A model generated the notes under the pieces. That model made no database searches, was not told where the DNA came from, and saw only the letters and a list, made by a program, of their open reading frames with translations. Positions 34,918 to 43,653 of a stretch of DNA of 64,000 nucleotides are shown piece after piece. The translations under genes and the position numbers were made by a program. Source of the DNA: CAYOBW01 sp964402115 (GTDB lineage: Bacteria > Verrucomicrobiota > Kiritimatiellia > UBA8416 > CAYOBW01). Positions within the stretch are counted from its first letter, which is position 1, and each line of letters starts with the position of its first letter. The stretch is from assembly GCA_964402115.1 (NCBI GenBank), contig CAYOBW010000008.1:5489-69488 (forward strand), read 5' to 3'.

Positions 34918-35769
34918 ATGACCACAGCGTGGGCGGCAGCGGTGTCACGGCGGGGATTCCTGAAGATCGGCGGGGCGGCGGCCGGGTTGCTGGCGCTGCC
35001 GGCGCTGCGGGCGCGGGCGCAGGATGCCAAACCGGCGAAACAGATCCCGGTGGGCCTGCAGCTCTACTCGGTGCGGACCGAGGCGCCGAAGGACCTGCCA
35101 GGCGTCCTGAAGCAGATCGCCGCCGCGGGCTACGCGGGCGTGGAGTTTGCCGGCTACTACAGCAAGTCCGCCGCGGAGCTGCGCAAACTGCTCGACGATT
35201 GCGGCCTGAAGTGCTGCGGCACCCATACCGCCATCGGCACGCTGCGCGGCGACGCGCTCAAGGGCACGATCGAATTCAACCAGGCCCTGGGTAATCCCTA
35301 CCTCATCGTGCCCGGCCTGCCCAAGCAGGAGAAGGCGCAGGGCTGGATCGACCTGGCCAAGGAATTCACCGACCTGGCCACGCGCGTCAAGGCGCAGGGC
35401 ATGTACGTCGGCTATCACGCGCACGGCGGCGATTTCGCGCGCGTCGAGGGACAGGTGCCGTGGGATTTGTTCTTCGGCAACGCCGGCCCGGACGTGGTCA
35501 TGCAGATGGACACGGGCAACTGCCTCGGCGGTGGCGGGGATCCCGTGGCGCTGCTGCGCAAGTACCCGGGGCGGGCGCTGACCGTGCATCTGAAGGAGCA
35601 CGGCGGCACGGGCATCGTGGGGGGCGGAACCGTGGCGTGGAACGAAGTCTTTGCGCTTTGCGAGTCCACGGGCAACACCCGCTGGTACATCATCGAGCAC
35701 GAAGGCGCCGGCAACCCCTTGGACAACATCCGCTTCTCGCGCGAGGGACTCAAGAAGCTCGGGCGGTAG
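34918..35769 (+). CDS. Tat-exported sugar phosphate isomerase/epimerase-like TIM-barrel protein
   Basis: A 283-residue protein. The N-terminal Tat signal has VSRRGFLKIGG and a hydrophobic AAAGLLALPAL stretch. An xylose-isomerase-like TIM barrel (about 40-283) follows: LQLYSVRTEAP, GYAGVEFAGYY, MYVGYHAHGGDF, DVVMQMDTGNC, VHLKEHGG, YIIEHEGAG. The His/Asp/Glu metal ligands are present. Family members are often found with DUF1080 proteins in PVC bacteria and act on sugars. GGGGAGG precedes the ATG. Convergent with the DUF1080 gene, with only 3 nt between stops. Confidence 0.9.
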   Translation: MTTAWAAAVSRRGFLKIGGAAAGLLALPALRARAQDAKPAKQIPVGLQLYSVRTEAPKDLPGVLKQIAAAGYAGVEFAGYYSKSAAELRKLLDDCGLKCCGTHTAIGTLRGDALKGTIEFNQALGNPYLIVPGLPKQEKAQGWIDLAKEFTDLATRVKAQGMYVGYHAHGGDFARVEGQVPWDLFFGNAGPDVVMQMDTGNCLGGGGDPVALLRKYPGRALTVHLKEHGGTGIVGGGTVAWNEVFALCESTGNTRWYIIEHEGAGNPLDNIRFSREGLKKLGR

Positions 35770-35772
35770 ACC

Positions 35773-36453
35773 TCACCCGCCCGCTGCCGGCGTCGCCGGC
35801 TGGCCGGCAGGCGCGGCCGTGCCGGCGCCCAGGTCCTTGACCCGGATGTTGCGGAACTCGACGACGGAGCCATGGCCGAGGAAGCCGATGTGGCCGCTCT
35901 TGTTGTGCAGGCCGGGGTGCTTGGCGAGGTCGTGCATCTTGTCGGTCTGCTTGATCTCGTCGAGGTTGGCGTCCACGATCGGGAAGCCGTTCAGCACGAT
36001 CTTGATCTGCGGGCCGTCGGCCGTGACTTCCTGGACGTTCCACTCGCCGACGGGCTTCTGGTGGCCGCGGATGCAGGGCACGATGCCGTAGATCGAGCCG
36101 TGGAACTGGTAGGGCTGGAGGCCGGCGTACTGCGCCGCGGTGTCGTCGAGGATCTGGAGTTCCATGCCGACGTAGGCGGCGTCGCCCTTGGTCGGGGTGC
36201 GGATGCCGAGCCCGTTGTTGGCGCCGGGGGTGAGCTTGAACTCGAACCGCAGGACGAAGTTGCTGTACGGCTTCTCCGTGTAGAGGTTGCCGCCGGGCTT
36301 GCAGACGATCCGGCCTTCCTCGGCGATATAGCCCTTGACGTCGCCGATCCAGCCGGTCAGATCCTTGCCGTTGAACAGCGACACGAAACCCTCATCCTCG
36401 GCATACGCCGTCGTCAGAGCCAACAACCCCGCCAGTGCGATCGCGAACCTCAT
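35773..36453 (-). CDS. exported DUF1080 (3-keto-disaccharide hydrolase-like) protein
   Basis: A 226-residue protein. The signal peptide (MRFAIALAGLLALTTAYA) is followed by one DUF1080 domain: EGFVSLFNGKDLTGWIGD, LRFEFKLTPGANNGLGIRT, GMELQILDD, EWNVQEVTADGPQIKIVLNG. DUF1080 domains have a concanavalin-like fold; members hydrolyse 3-keto-glucosides. Paired with the isomerase-like gene, it fits extracytoplasmic glycoside processing (inference). A Pro/Ala/Gly-rich tail ends the protein. GGAGG precedes the ATG at 36453. Confidence 0.9.
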   Translation of the reverse strand: MRFAIALAGLLALTTAYAEDEGFVSLFNGKDLTGWIGDVKGYIAEEGRIVCKPGGNLYTEKPYSNFVLRFEFKLTPGANNGLGIRTPTKGDAAYVGMELQILDDTAAQYAGLQPYQFHGSIYGIVPCIRGHQKPVGEWNVQEVTADGPQIKIVLNGFPIVDANLDEIKQTDKMHDLAKHPGLHNKSGHIGFLGHGSVVEFRNIRVKDLGAGTAAPAGQPATPAAGG

Positions 36454-36720
36454 GTCTGTTTCCTCCCTGTGTGCTGCGGCAGCCATCCGGCCGCAGCCGC
36501 GCGGAATATCGCACGTCCCGCGCCTCCGCGCAACGGCAGAAACAACACGGCACAGGGCAAACGCATCTTATCCCACTGAGATCTGTCGGGTGTTGCCCCG
36601 GATAGGGCACCGCCCTGCCCTGAACCCGCCGAAAGGCCGCCGGAGCCGATCCGGCGCGACCCCACCGCCCGGGGCGACGGCCCTGCACGGCGGGGCTGTG
36701 AACAGTGAATCAGGCCATCC

Positions 36721-36838
36721 CGTCATCCTGAGCGCAGCGAAGGATCTCGGCGTACCCGCCGCGCGGCAGGCGGGCGAGCGGGTACGGGCGGGCGCCCCGC
36801 CTGGCGGCGGGAGATCCTTCGCTGCGCTCAGGATGACG
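36721..36838. repeat. hairpin element with 28-bp perfect arms, copy 1
   Basis: Arms at 36721-36748 and 36811-36838 are perfect inverted complements around a GC-rich 62-nt loop. The arm core CATCCTGAGCGCAGCGAAGG is a common dispersed repeat in bacterial genomes. A second copy is at 55427-55522. It lies in the 577-nt gene-free spacer 36454-37030. Outside it, I see no other structure. Confidence 0.75.
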
Positions 36839-37030
36839 AGGAGGGAAGCTCGGGATGACGCGTTCTTTTCAGCGGCAGAAGTTCGAGGGATGAGATGCGT
36901 TTGCCCTGCAACACGGCAGACACAACCGGGGGATAGGCCTGGCCGTCGGGCTGTCGGCGCCGTGGGGCGCGCTGAGGCCGCAGGCGGGCCGGCTTCGTGC
37001 GTTCGGGTTGCAGCGTAGCGCGTCTGCCTG

Positions 37031-39262
37031 TCATGGCGACAGGCGCGGCGCGGCAGCCCCGGCACGCTCCGTCAGGTTCAGGACGTGCAAGAGGTGGCTG
37101 CAGTAAACCCGCAGGGGATGTCCCCCATTCTCATCCGAGTGGTAAGCGTAGCTGTGATACCTGTTGACCAGGTCGCGAGCCCGCTGCTTCTCGCCACCCG
37201 CAACGAGCTGTCGCGCCACGAGCGCGATGCCTCCCGGAGGAATCGGCCGGGTGAGCGCCTCGCCGGCCGGCAAAGCCCGGAAGACGATGTGCGCGGCGGG
37301 CGCCAGCGTCTTGAGCAAGTCCTCGTAGTCAGCCGGATCAGGAGCCGCGGCAACCTTGGCGCGTGCACGGTAGTCCTTCACGGCCTGCGCAACCCAGGCC
37401 GATTCGGGATGAAGCCAGGCCAGCGACTCGTAGAAGAGTCCCGCCTCGCGCCGCGGATGCTTCCTGTCGTAGGCGTCGAACAGAACCCAGAGCTCCCGAT
37501 CGTTCGGACAGCGCGCCAGAAGGGCGACGACGTGCCCGCATTCGTTCGTCGTTCCGCGCGCCAGGTCGGCTTCGGCCAGCAGGATGGCGGCCTCGCGACG
37601 ACATAGCGGGTCCGCCGTCAGGCAGCACCGCAGTTGCCCGAAATCCACGGGTTTGCCGGCCAGAAGCTGCCTGTAGCCGTCCAGGAGATACCGCTTGAAG
37701 CTGTCGTTCGTCAGGGTTCTGATTCTTCCGTCCAGCGTGTCGAAGGTGCCTGTGTCTCCCACAAAGGCCGCGCAGACCGCGGCCTGCAAGAGCGCGTCCT
37801 GGATATCCTGCCCGCTTCCCTTCATGGTCGAGACTGCGGTCAGGCACACCCGGATGGCCGTCTCGAACTGCCGCATGGAGCGACATGCGGCGGCGAGTTG
37901 CGTCAAGCTCGTGCGCCCGTGCTCGACATCCCCATCCTCCAGATAGGCCTTCGCATTGGCGTGCGCGAAGGCGGTGGCGATGTCCTCCCGCCCCAACGCC
38001 GTCAGCGCCTGGCTCAGCTTCCCGACGATGCGGCGGTCCTGGTCGGACGACCCCCTCAGGTAGGGACTGCCCAACTGCGTCAAAGCGAGCGCAACGGCCA
38101 GATCGGCGTCCGCTCCTCCGTGCGGCGGTCCGTACATGAGGTTGCCCAGCAGCCCGAGCAGGCCGTTCGCATTGGGGTACCTGGCCGCAGTGGCCAGGCC
38201 CCGCACAAGCAATTCGGGCGGTATGTCCCCCCGGTCGCTGGCCGCGCGGATGCGCCACTCCACGACGCCTGGCGCGTTCGACCCGACCAGCGCCTGGGCC
38301 GCGTCAACGAAACGCGCGTACGTGGCCACGTTCGCGCGCGTCACCTCGTAATCGCTCAACACCGCCTCAGTCAGATACGCGCCCAGGCACTTCTCCTTCT
38401 CCTGCTGATAGCGCGCCCAGTCGTTGTTCTGCCAGTAGCTCTGGTTGGCAATCCAGTAGCGTACCTCCGCAAACTGCGGATCGCGCTCCAGGATCGGTCG
38501 GTAGCACTGGAACTCCTCCGCTGTCCTTTCCTCCTGGAACGCGGCGGCTCCCAGATCCCAGAGCGACTCCGCTTTCGTGCAGCGAGGAAGCCGGAAATGC
38601 GCGCTGAGCGCGGGCGTGGGTTCATGGCCCACATGGCGGCTGCAGGCGTCGCACATGTCGCCCAGCAAATCGAAATACGACCGCGGTTCGGTGTATGCCT
38701 GCGTCAGGGACAGCTGGCCCGCCTTGTCGAAGATCTGCAGCTGTCCGACATACCCGCCCGGCGCCTTGCGGATCTCCCCGCCGATGGCATGAGTTGCGCG
38801 CCACCGTTGCACTTGCCGGGCGAGCATCTGTCCATCGTAGGCCTGCTCGAGCGCGAGCATCTCCGGGCGCGCGCGTTTGAAAACGAAGTAGGCGTGGCGC
38901 GCGCAGTAGTTGCCGGGCACCCAGTCGAGCGCATTGGACAATAGGAACGCGAAGGCCCGGGCCTCCTCGCGCGCGTGCGGGGCGTTCGTGTCCGTGCGAA
39001 ACGGCAGCGTCAGATGGTTGAACCCCGCCTGCGCGTAGGGGGCGTGGGGGAAGTACGGCCACGCCGCGACGATTTCCTCCATCGTTGGGCTGGGCAGCGT
39101 GTCCGGTTCCGCTCGCCCGATGGCACTCGGTCTTTGCTGGCGTGGCATGCCCTTGCCGGTCGGACGGCCACACCCGCCAGCCGCCGCCAGGAGCGTGCCC
39201 AACGCGAGCACCAGGATGGCGGCCCTCGTAAACGGTTCCTTCCCGCGCGTGCGCAGCGTCAT
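37031..39262 (-). CDS. large predicted lipoprotein with helical (TPR-like) repeats
   Basis: A 743-residue protein. The N-terminal signal ends in a lipobox (TLLAAAGGC, C at about 31). After a Pro-rich linker, most of the chain is short helix pairs with TPR-like spacing (AAFQEERTAEEFQCYRPILERDPQFAEVRYWIANQSYW; ALTALGREDIATAFAHANAKAYLEDGDVEHGRTSLTQLA). No named family was recognised. A protein-interaction scaffold on the inner face of the outer membrane is plausible. Confidence 0.7.
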   Translation of the reverse strand: MTLRTRGKEPFTRAAILVLALGTLLAAAGGCGRPTGKGMPRQQRPSAIGRAEPDTLPSPTMEEIVAAWPYFPHAPYAQAGFNHLTLPFRTDTNAPHAREEARAFAFLLSNALDWVPGNYCARHAYFVFKRARPEMLALEQAYDGQMLARQVQRWRATHAIGGEIRKAPGGYVGQLQIFDKAGQLSLTQAYTEPRSYFDLLGDMCDACSRHVGHEPTPALSAHFRLPRCTKAESLWDLGAAAFQEERTAEEFQCYRPILERDPQFAEVRYWIANQSYWQNNDWARYQQEKEKCLGAYLTEAVLSDYEVTRANVATYARFVDAAQALVGSNAPGVVEWRIRAASDRGDIPPELLVRGLATAARYPNANGLLGLLGNLMYGPPHGGADADLAVALALTQLGSPYLRGSSDQDRRIVGKLSQALTALGREDIATAFAHANAKAYLEDGDVEHGRTSLTQLAAACRSMRQFETAIRVCLTAVSTMKGSGQDIQDALLQAAVCAAFVGDTGTFDTLDGRIRTLTNDSFKRYLLDGYRQLLAGKPVDFGQLRCCLTADPLCRREAAILLAEADLARGTTNECGHVVALLARCPNDRELWVLFDAYDRKHPRREAGLFYESLAWLHPESAWVAQAVKDYRARAKVAAAPDPADYEDLLKTLAPAAHIVFRALPAGEALTRPIPPGGIALVARQLVAGGEKQRARDLVNRYHSYAYHSDENGGHPLRVYCSHLLHVLNLTERAGAAAPRLSP

Positions 39263-39371
39263 GGTTCTTGCCTGCCTTTCGATCGGGCGCCGCGCGCAGC
39301 TTGTGCGGGCCTCGCCTGGCGTTCTTCACGATCGAAAATTAGCGGATGCTGCGAGATTGCGCCAGCTGAAT

Positions 39372-40094
39372 TCACCCGCCGCGTGAGGCTGTCCCCGCGT
39401 AGCGGTAGCCGACGCCGTGCACGGTTTCGATGACCGCTGGCGCGGCGGGTTTGAGCTCGATCTTCTTGCGCAGCTTGGCGACGTGCTGGTCGAGCGTGCG
39501 CGTGGTGCCGAAGTAGTCGATGCCCCACACGGCGTTGAGCAGCTGGTCGCGCGAAAGGACCTCGTCGGGGTGGGCGGCGAAGAAGCGGAGCAGCTGGAGC
39601 TCGCGGGCGGAGATGGCGAACGCCCGCTTGCCGAGCCGGCCGCGGTACTGGAGGGCGTCTATCTCGGCCGGGCCGAAGCGGAACTGGGCCGCGGGCTCGG
39701 CGGCGTGAGCCGGGGCGGGCGCGCGCCGCGCCCGTCGCAGCACGGCGGCGATGCGCGCGAGCAGCTCGTGCACGCCGAACGGCTTGGTGATGTAGTCGTC
39801 GGCTCCGAGCCGCAGCCCCACGACCTTGTCCACCTCCTGGCCCTTGGCCGTGAGGATGATGATGGGCACGTCCGCATTCGCCGCCCGGAGCTGGCGGCAC
39901 ACGTCGTAGCCGCTTACGTTGGGCATCATGAGATCGAGCAGCACGGCGTCGTACGGCCGGCGGCGGAACAGGGCCAGCGCCGCCGCGCCGTCCTCGGCCG
40001 GATCGGCGGTGTAGCCGTCGCTCTCGAGCGTATCCACCAGGCCGGCGCGGATGTTGGCGTCGTCCTCGGCGACCAGGATGTGGGCGCGTGTCAT
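39372..40094 (-). CDS. OmpR/PhoB-family response regulator
   Basis: A 240-residue regulator. The receiver (about 1-120) has ILVAEDD, phosphoacceptor D in VLLDLMMPN and ITKPF. The winged-helix DNA-binding domain (about 140-235) has ISARELQLLRFFAAHPDEVLSRDQLLNAVWG and THR-type VHGVGYRY. The start at 40094 overlaps the kinase's stop (ATGA). It probably binds the 11-bp direct repeats upstream of the vWA operons at 43485-43566 (see regulatory entry). Confidence 0.93.
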   Translation of the reverse strand: MTRAHILVAEDDANIRAGLVDTLESDGYTADPAEDGAAALALFRRRPYDAVLLDLMMPNVSGYDVCRQLRAANADVPIIILTAKGQEVDKVVGLRLGADDYITKPFGVHELLARIAAVLRRARRAPAPAHAAEPAAQFRFGPAEIDALQYRGRLGKRAFAISARELQLLRFFAAHPDEVLSRDQLLNAVWGIDYFGTTRTLDQHVAKLRKKIELKPAAPAVIETVHGVGYRYAGTASRGG

Positions 40095-41830
40095 GCGGGA
40101 CCTCCTCGCAGTTTCATGACGAAGCAACTGCCGCCGCCCGGGCGGGGCTCGAACGTCAGGTCGTCGCCCTGCTCGCGCAGCAGGCCGCGGGCGATGCTCA
40201 GCCCCAGCCCCGCGCCCGGCTGGCGGGCGGTGATCGAGTCGTCGGCGCGGTAGAACTTCTCGAAGATCCGGTCGCGGTCGCGGGCCGCCACGCCGGGGCC
40301 GCGGTCGCAGATGGCCAGGCGCGCTCCCTCGCCGTCGCCCTCCAGGCTGAGGCTCAGCTCGCGGCCCTCCGCCGCGTACTTGATGGCGTTGTCCACGAGG
40401 TTCAGCAGCGCCTGCTCGAGGGCGTCGCGGTCGGTGCGCACGGTCAGCGGCGCGGTGGGCGCCTCGACCGTCAGCGCCAGGCCCGCGCCCTCGATGCGCA
40501 GCCGGTGCGCGTCGGCGAAGGCGCGCAGGCCGGCCGCCAGGTCGACGGGCTCGGGGCGGTACGTCCGGCGGTGCTGCTCCAGCCGGCTGAAATCCAGCAC
40601 GTTGTTGACCAGCCGGGTCAGCCGCTCGCTCTCCTCGGCGATCACCCGCAGGTAGCGCGCGCGCTTCTCGGGGTCGCGCACGCGGTCCTGGTGCAGCAGG
40701 TCCGCGTACATGCGGATGCTGGTGAGCGGCGTCTTGAGCTCGTGCGAGACGTTCGAAACGAAGGTCGTCTTCAGCCGGGCGTCACGCGCGCTCTGGTGCG
40801 CGGCGCGCGCCAGCAGCGCCCCGCCGCTGAGAATCGCGGCCACGAGGATGGCCAGCAGCAGGCCCGCGAGCAGCAGGAACGTGCGCGCCGGGGCCAGGCC
40901 GGGCGGGCCCGACGGGCTGTACGACGCCACCTGCCAGTGCGGCAGGTAGGGCGAAAGGGAGATGGCGATGGCGGGCCGCGCCCCGTCGGCGAGCTCGACG
41001 TCGCCCACCCGGTGCACGAGCCGGCCGGCGTCGTCCACGATGGCGTGAACGCCGCCGGGCGGCACCGCCCGCGGAAAGACCGCCACCAGCCGCGACAGCA
41101 GGGCGGCGAATTCCATCTCCACGCCGTAGACGCGCCCGTCCGCCAGCTGGACCCAGCCGAGCAGCGACAGCTGGTTGTCCGTGAGCCACGGCTGCCAGCC
41201 GTCCCGCGCGGGCGGGCTCGCGGCCGGCGCCGCGTGCGCGCCGTCCGGGCCGCCGCGCTGCCGCGCCAGCGAGGCGAGCTGCTGGCTGGTCTGGCGGATG
41301 TCCCGCACCTGCTGGACCAGAGCGGCCTGCTGCTGCTCCGCGGCCTGTTGCGCGGGGGCCTGTTGCTCCGCGGCCGGGGGCTGCGCGACTTGTTGCGCGA
41401 CGGCGGGGGCGCTCTCGCCGGGCGCGACGTGCCAGGGCAGGCGGCCGCTGAAGAGCGCTTCATACCGCGCGACGAAGCGCTGCTCCTCGCGCGTGCACGA
41501 GGCATCCTGCACGGGATAGCGCAGCCCGCTGCGCGGGTGCCAGACGAAGACGTGCCGGATGAGGGGATTGGCTTCCTGCCACGCCACCAGCTCCTCCCGC
41601 AGGCGGTCGGCGGGCATGGCCCGCAGCTGCGCCGTCAGCTCGTCCTCGACCGTGGCGACGGCCAACTGGATGCTCTCCGCCACCGCGCGCACGCGCGTCT
41701 CCTCGGCCGCGAGCGCCTGGCCCGCGATCCGCTCGCGCTCGTGCAGCAGCAGGCGGAACGCTGCGCCCGCCGCCAGCAGCGTCGGCACGCAGAGCAGGAG
41801 CACGAAGAACATGATGCTGCGCCGGTTCAT
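40091..41830 (-). CDS. membrane sensor histidine kinase partner of the OmpR-type regulator
   Basis: A 579-residue kinase. TM1 spans about 6-25. A periplasmic sensor of about 290 residues includes a Gln/Ala-rich low-complexity stretch (about 145-172, QQVAQPPAAEQQAPAQQAAE). TM2 spans about 317-337. The H-box is SNVSHELKTPLTSI (H363), with N-box LLNLVDNAIKYA, DRGPGV and GAGLGLSIA. The ATG precedes the first TM helix. Repeat copy C lies just upstream. Confidence 0.92.
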   Translation of the reverse strand: MNRRSIMFFVLLLCVPTLLAAGAAFRLLLHERERIAGQALAAEETRVRAVAESIQLAVATVEDELTAQLRAMPADRLREELVAWQEANPLIRHVFVWHPRSGLRYPVQDASCTREEQRFVARYEALFSGRLPWHVAPGESAPAVAQQVAQPPAAEQQAPAQQAAEQQQAALVQQVRDIRQTSQQLASLARQRGGPDGAHAAPAASPPARDGWQPWLTDNQLSLLGWVQLADGRVYGVEMEFAALLSRLVAVFPRAVPPGGVHAIVDDAGRLVHRVGDVELADGARPAIAISLSPYLPHWQVASYSPSGPPGLAPARTFLLLAGLLLAILVAAILSGGALLARAAHQSARDARLKTTFVSNVSHELKTPLTSIRMYADLLHQDRVRDPEKRARYLRVIAEESERLTRLVNNVLDFSRLEQHRRTYRPEPVDLAAGLRAFADAHRLRIEGAGLALTVEAPTAPLTVRTDRDALEQALLNLVDNAIKYAAEGRELSLSLEGDGEGARLAICDRGPGVAARDRDRIFEKFYRADDSITARQPGAGLGLSIARGLLREQGDDLTFEPRPGGGSCFVMKLRGGPA

Positions 41831-41891
41831 ATAGGTTGTTCAGCGGGAACCATCATAGTCCAGTTCCCTGCGATCTTGCAGCGATAAACAG

Positions 41892-42049
41892 CGTTTCTCG
41901 GTAACGCCTCGGTGACGCAGGGGGCTTGCCTGGCACATAACGGCCGGGGACGGCCGTCTCCATCGCGTGGGCAGGCGACGAGGCGTGGAGACGGCGGTCC
42001 CCGCCGTTATCGCCCCCCCCCTCCGCGGCACTGAGGCGTTACGTTTCTC
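41892..42049. mobile_element. MITE-like element, copy C, with 8-bp direct flanks
   Basis: About 142 bp (41900-42041) with terminal repeats: left GTAACGCCTCGGTGACGCA, right GCGGCACTGAGGCGTTAC. The same internal inverted pair as copy A is present. CGTTTCTC flanks both sides (41892-41899, 42042-42049). The right flank reaches into the stop codon of the vWA gene ending at 42048, the same insertion position relative to a stop as copy A. Confidence 0.75.
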
Positions 42050-43403
42050 ACCGCGCCCGCTGCTGGTTGATCGTCTGCTGCGCGTCGGTGCGCAGGGCCT
42101 TGCGCGACTCGTTGCTCAGGGCGCCGTGCTCCAGCTCCGCCGCCTGCCGGGTCATCGCCTCGGCCTTCTGCTCGAGCTCGTCGTCGCCTAGTTTCGCCCC
42201 GGCCGCCTTGAGATTGGACGCCGACGTCGCGAGCCGCTGCGCGGCTTCCTTGTGCCTGCCCTGGTCCGCGAGGGCAATGGCCTCCTCCTGCGCCGAGGCG
42301 TTGTTCTGCAGCTCGTACGCCTTCTGCACGCCCGTGTTGGCGAATGTGGCGACCTCCCGCTCGTCGGCGCTGAACCGGGCGGTCACCGCCGCGCGGGAGG
42401 CGCCGGCGCGGCCCGTCAGCGCGTCCTCGTACGACACGCTCGCGACGGCCACGTCGCGGCTCGCGCCCGCTTCGGCGGCGGACAGCTCGACCTCCACGAG
42501 GGCGAACTTCTCCTGCCCGCCATACAGCTGGCCAAGCGGCACCTCGACCTTCCGGCCGGTCACGCGGCCCTCGCGGCCCAGCACGGCGAGGGGCTGCACG
42601 CCGTCCGGGCATTCGATCACGATCCGCACCTTCCGGGCCACGACCGTCAGCACGTCGCCCAGCTCCTCCTTGAAGATCCGGGGCAGCTCGCTGCTGTCGC
42701 GGACGAAGTACGTGTTGCCGTCGCTGCGCTGCGCGAGGCGGGCCATCAGGTCCTCGTTGTAATCCGTGCCGACGCCGATGGTCGTGACCGAGATGCCCTC
42801 CTTGATGAGGGCCGCGCCGAGCCGGCCCAGGTCCTCGGGGGTGCTGGGGCCGACGTTGGCCAGGCCGTCCGAGAGCAGGATGGCGCGGTGCACGTAGCGC
42901 GGTTCGAGGTTCTTGCGCAGCTCCGCCGCAGCCTGGCTCACCCCGGCGAAAAGCGCGGTGTTGCCGCCGGCGCCGATGCCGCGAATCCGCGCCTCGATGT
43001 CGCCCGCGTCGCCCACGGGCCGCGCCGGCACGATCGTCTCGACGCCCGAATCGTAGACCACCAGCGAGAAGACGTCGCGCGCGGCAAGCCGCCGGACGGC
43101 GTCGAGGGCGCCTTCGCGGGCCCTGGCGATCTTCTCCCCCTCCATCGAGCCGGACTTGTCGAGCACCACCGCGAGGTTCAACGGCGGCCGCTCGCGCTTG
43201 TCGACCGGGATGACGCCATCCAGGGAGACCTTCAGGACCGCCCTCTGCGCCTGCCCCGCGGGCAGCACGCCGCGATCGAGCTCCACGCGGCACGTGACCA
43301 CGTCGCCCGCTGCGCCGCGCGCGGCCGTCGCCGCCAGCGCCAGCGCCAGCCCGGCGGCGCACGCCGGGACTGCCATTCCACATCCATGCTTCCACTTGTT
43401 CAT
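42048..43403 (-). CDS. exported vWA-domain (MIDAS) protein
   Basis: A 451-residue protein with a signal peptide (MNKWKHGCGMAVPACAAGLALALAATAARG). A vWA domain (about 75-260) has a complete MIDAS: DKSGS (VVLDKSGSMEGEK), GNTALFAGV and LLSDGLAN. A C-terminal helical segment with Ala/Gln/Glu heptads (about 360-450) follows. GGAGG precedes the ATG at 43403. It is transcribed away from the VIT-vWA operon and shares its upstream repeats. Confidence 0.85.
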   Translation of the reverse strand: MNKWKHGCGMAVPACAAGLALALAATAARGAAGDVVTCRVELDRGVLPAGQAQRAVLKVSLDGVIPVDKRERPPLNLAVVLDKSGSMEGEKIARAREGALDAVRRLAARDVFSLVVYDSGVETIVPARPVGDAGDIEARIRGIGAGGNTALFAGVSQAAAELRKNLEPRYVHRAILLSDGLANVGPSTPEDLGRLGAALIKEGISVTTIGVGTDYNEDLMARLAQRSDGNTYFVRDSSELPRIFKEELGDVLTVVARKVRIVIECPDGVQPLAVLGREGRVTGRKVEVPLGQLYGGQEKFALVEVELSAAEAGASRDVAVASVSYEDALTGRAGASRAAVTARFSADEREVATFANTGVQKAYELQNNASAQEEAIALADQGRHKEAAQRLATSASNLKAAGAKLGDDELEQKAEAMTRQAAELEHGALSNESRKALRTDAQQTINQQRAR

Positions 43404-43484
43404 GTCCGTCCTCCTTGCCGCAGCGCGGCGGCGGCCTTTCTTTTGCCGCCTGCCTGTCATGCAACCACGAACCGCCGGCGCGGG

Positions 43485-43577
43485 TGTCATCCGTCTGTAA
43501 AGGGATTGTAAAACGGATGTATGCGCGACGCACGCCGGGAGACGATTCTTTTACAAACGGTTTACGCGCCGGTGACC
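43485..43577. promoter_or_regulatory. 11-bp-phased direct repeats: candidate OmpR/PhoB-type binding sites in the vWA divergent promoter
   Basis: TGTCAT (43485), TGTAAA (43496), TGTAAA (43507) and TGTATG (43518) start exactly 11 bp apart. On the other strand TGTAAA (43555-43550) and CGTAAA (43566-43561) are also 11 bp apart, with a weaker GTCAC-like third. Head-to-tail half-sites at 11 bp are how PhoB/OmpR regulators bind. The region separates the divergent genes at 43403 and 43654. Confidence 0.75.
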
Positions 43578-43653
43578 CCTTCGCCGCCGGAGGATGTTAG
43601 ACATGGCGGCGTCAAAGGCGGAACAGGGTCTCGCATACGAAGGAGGAACGCAG

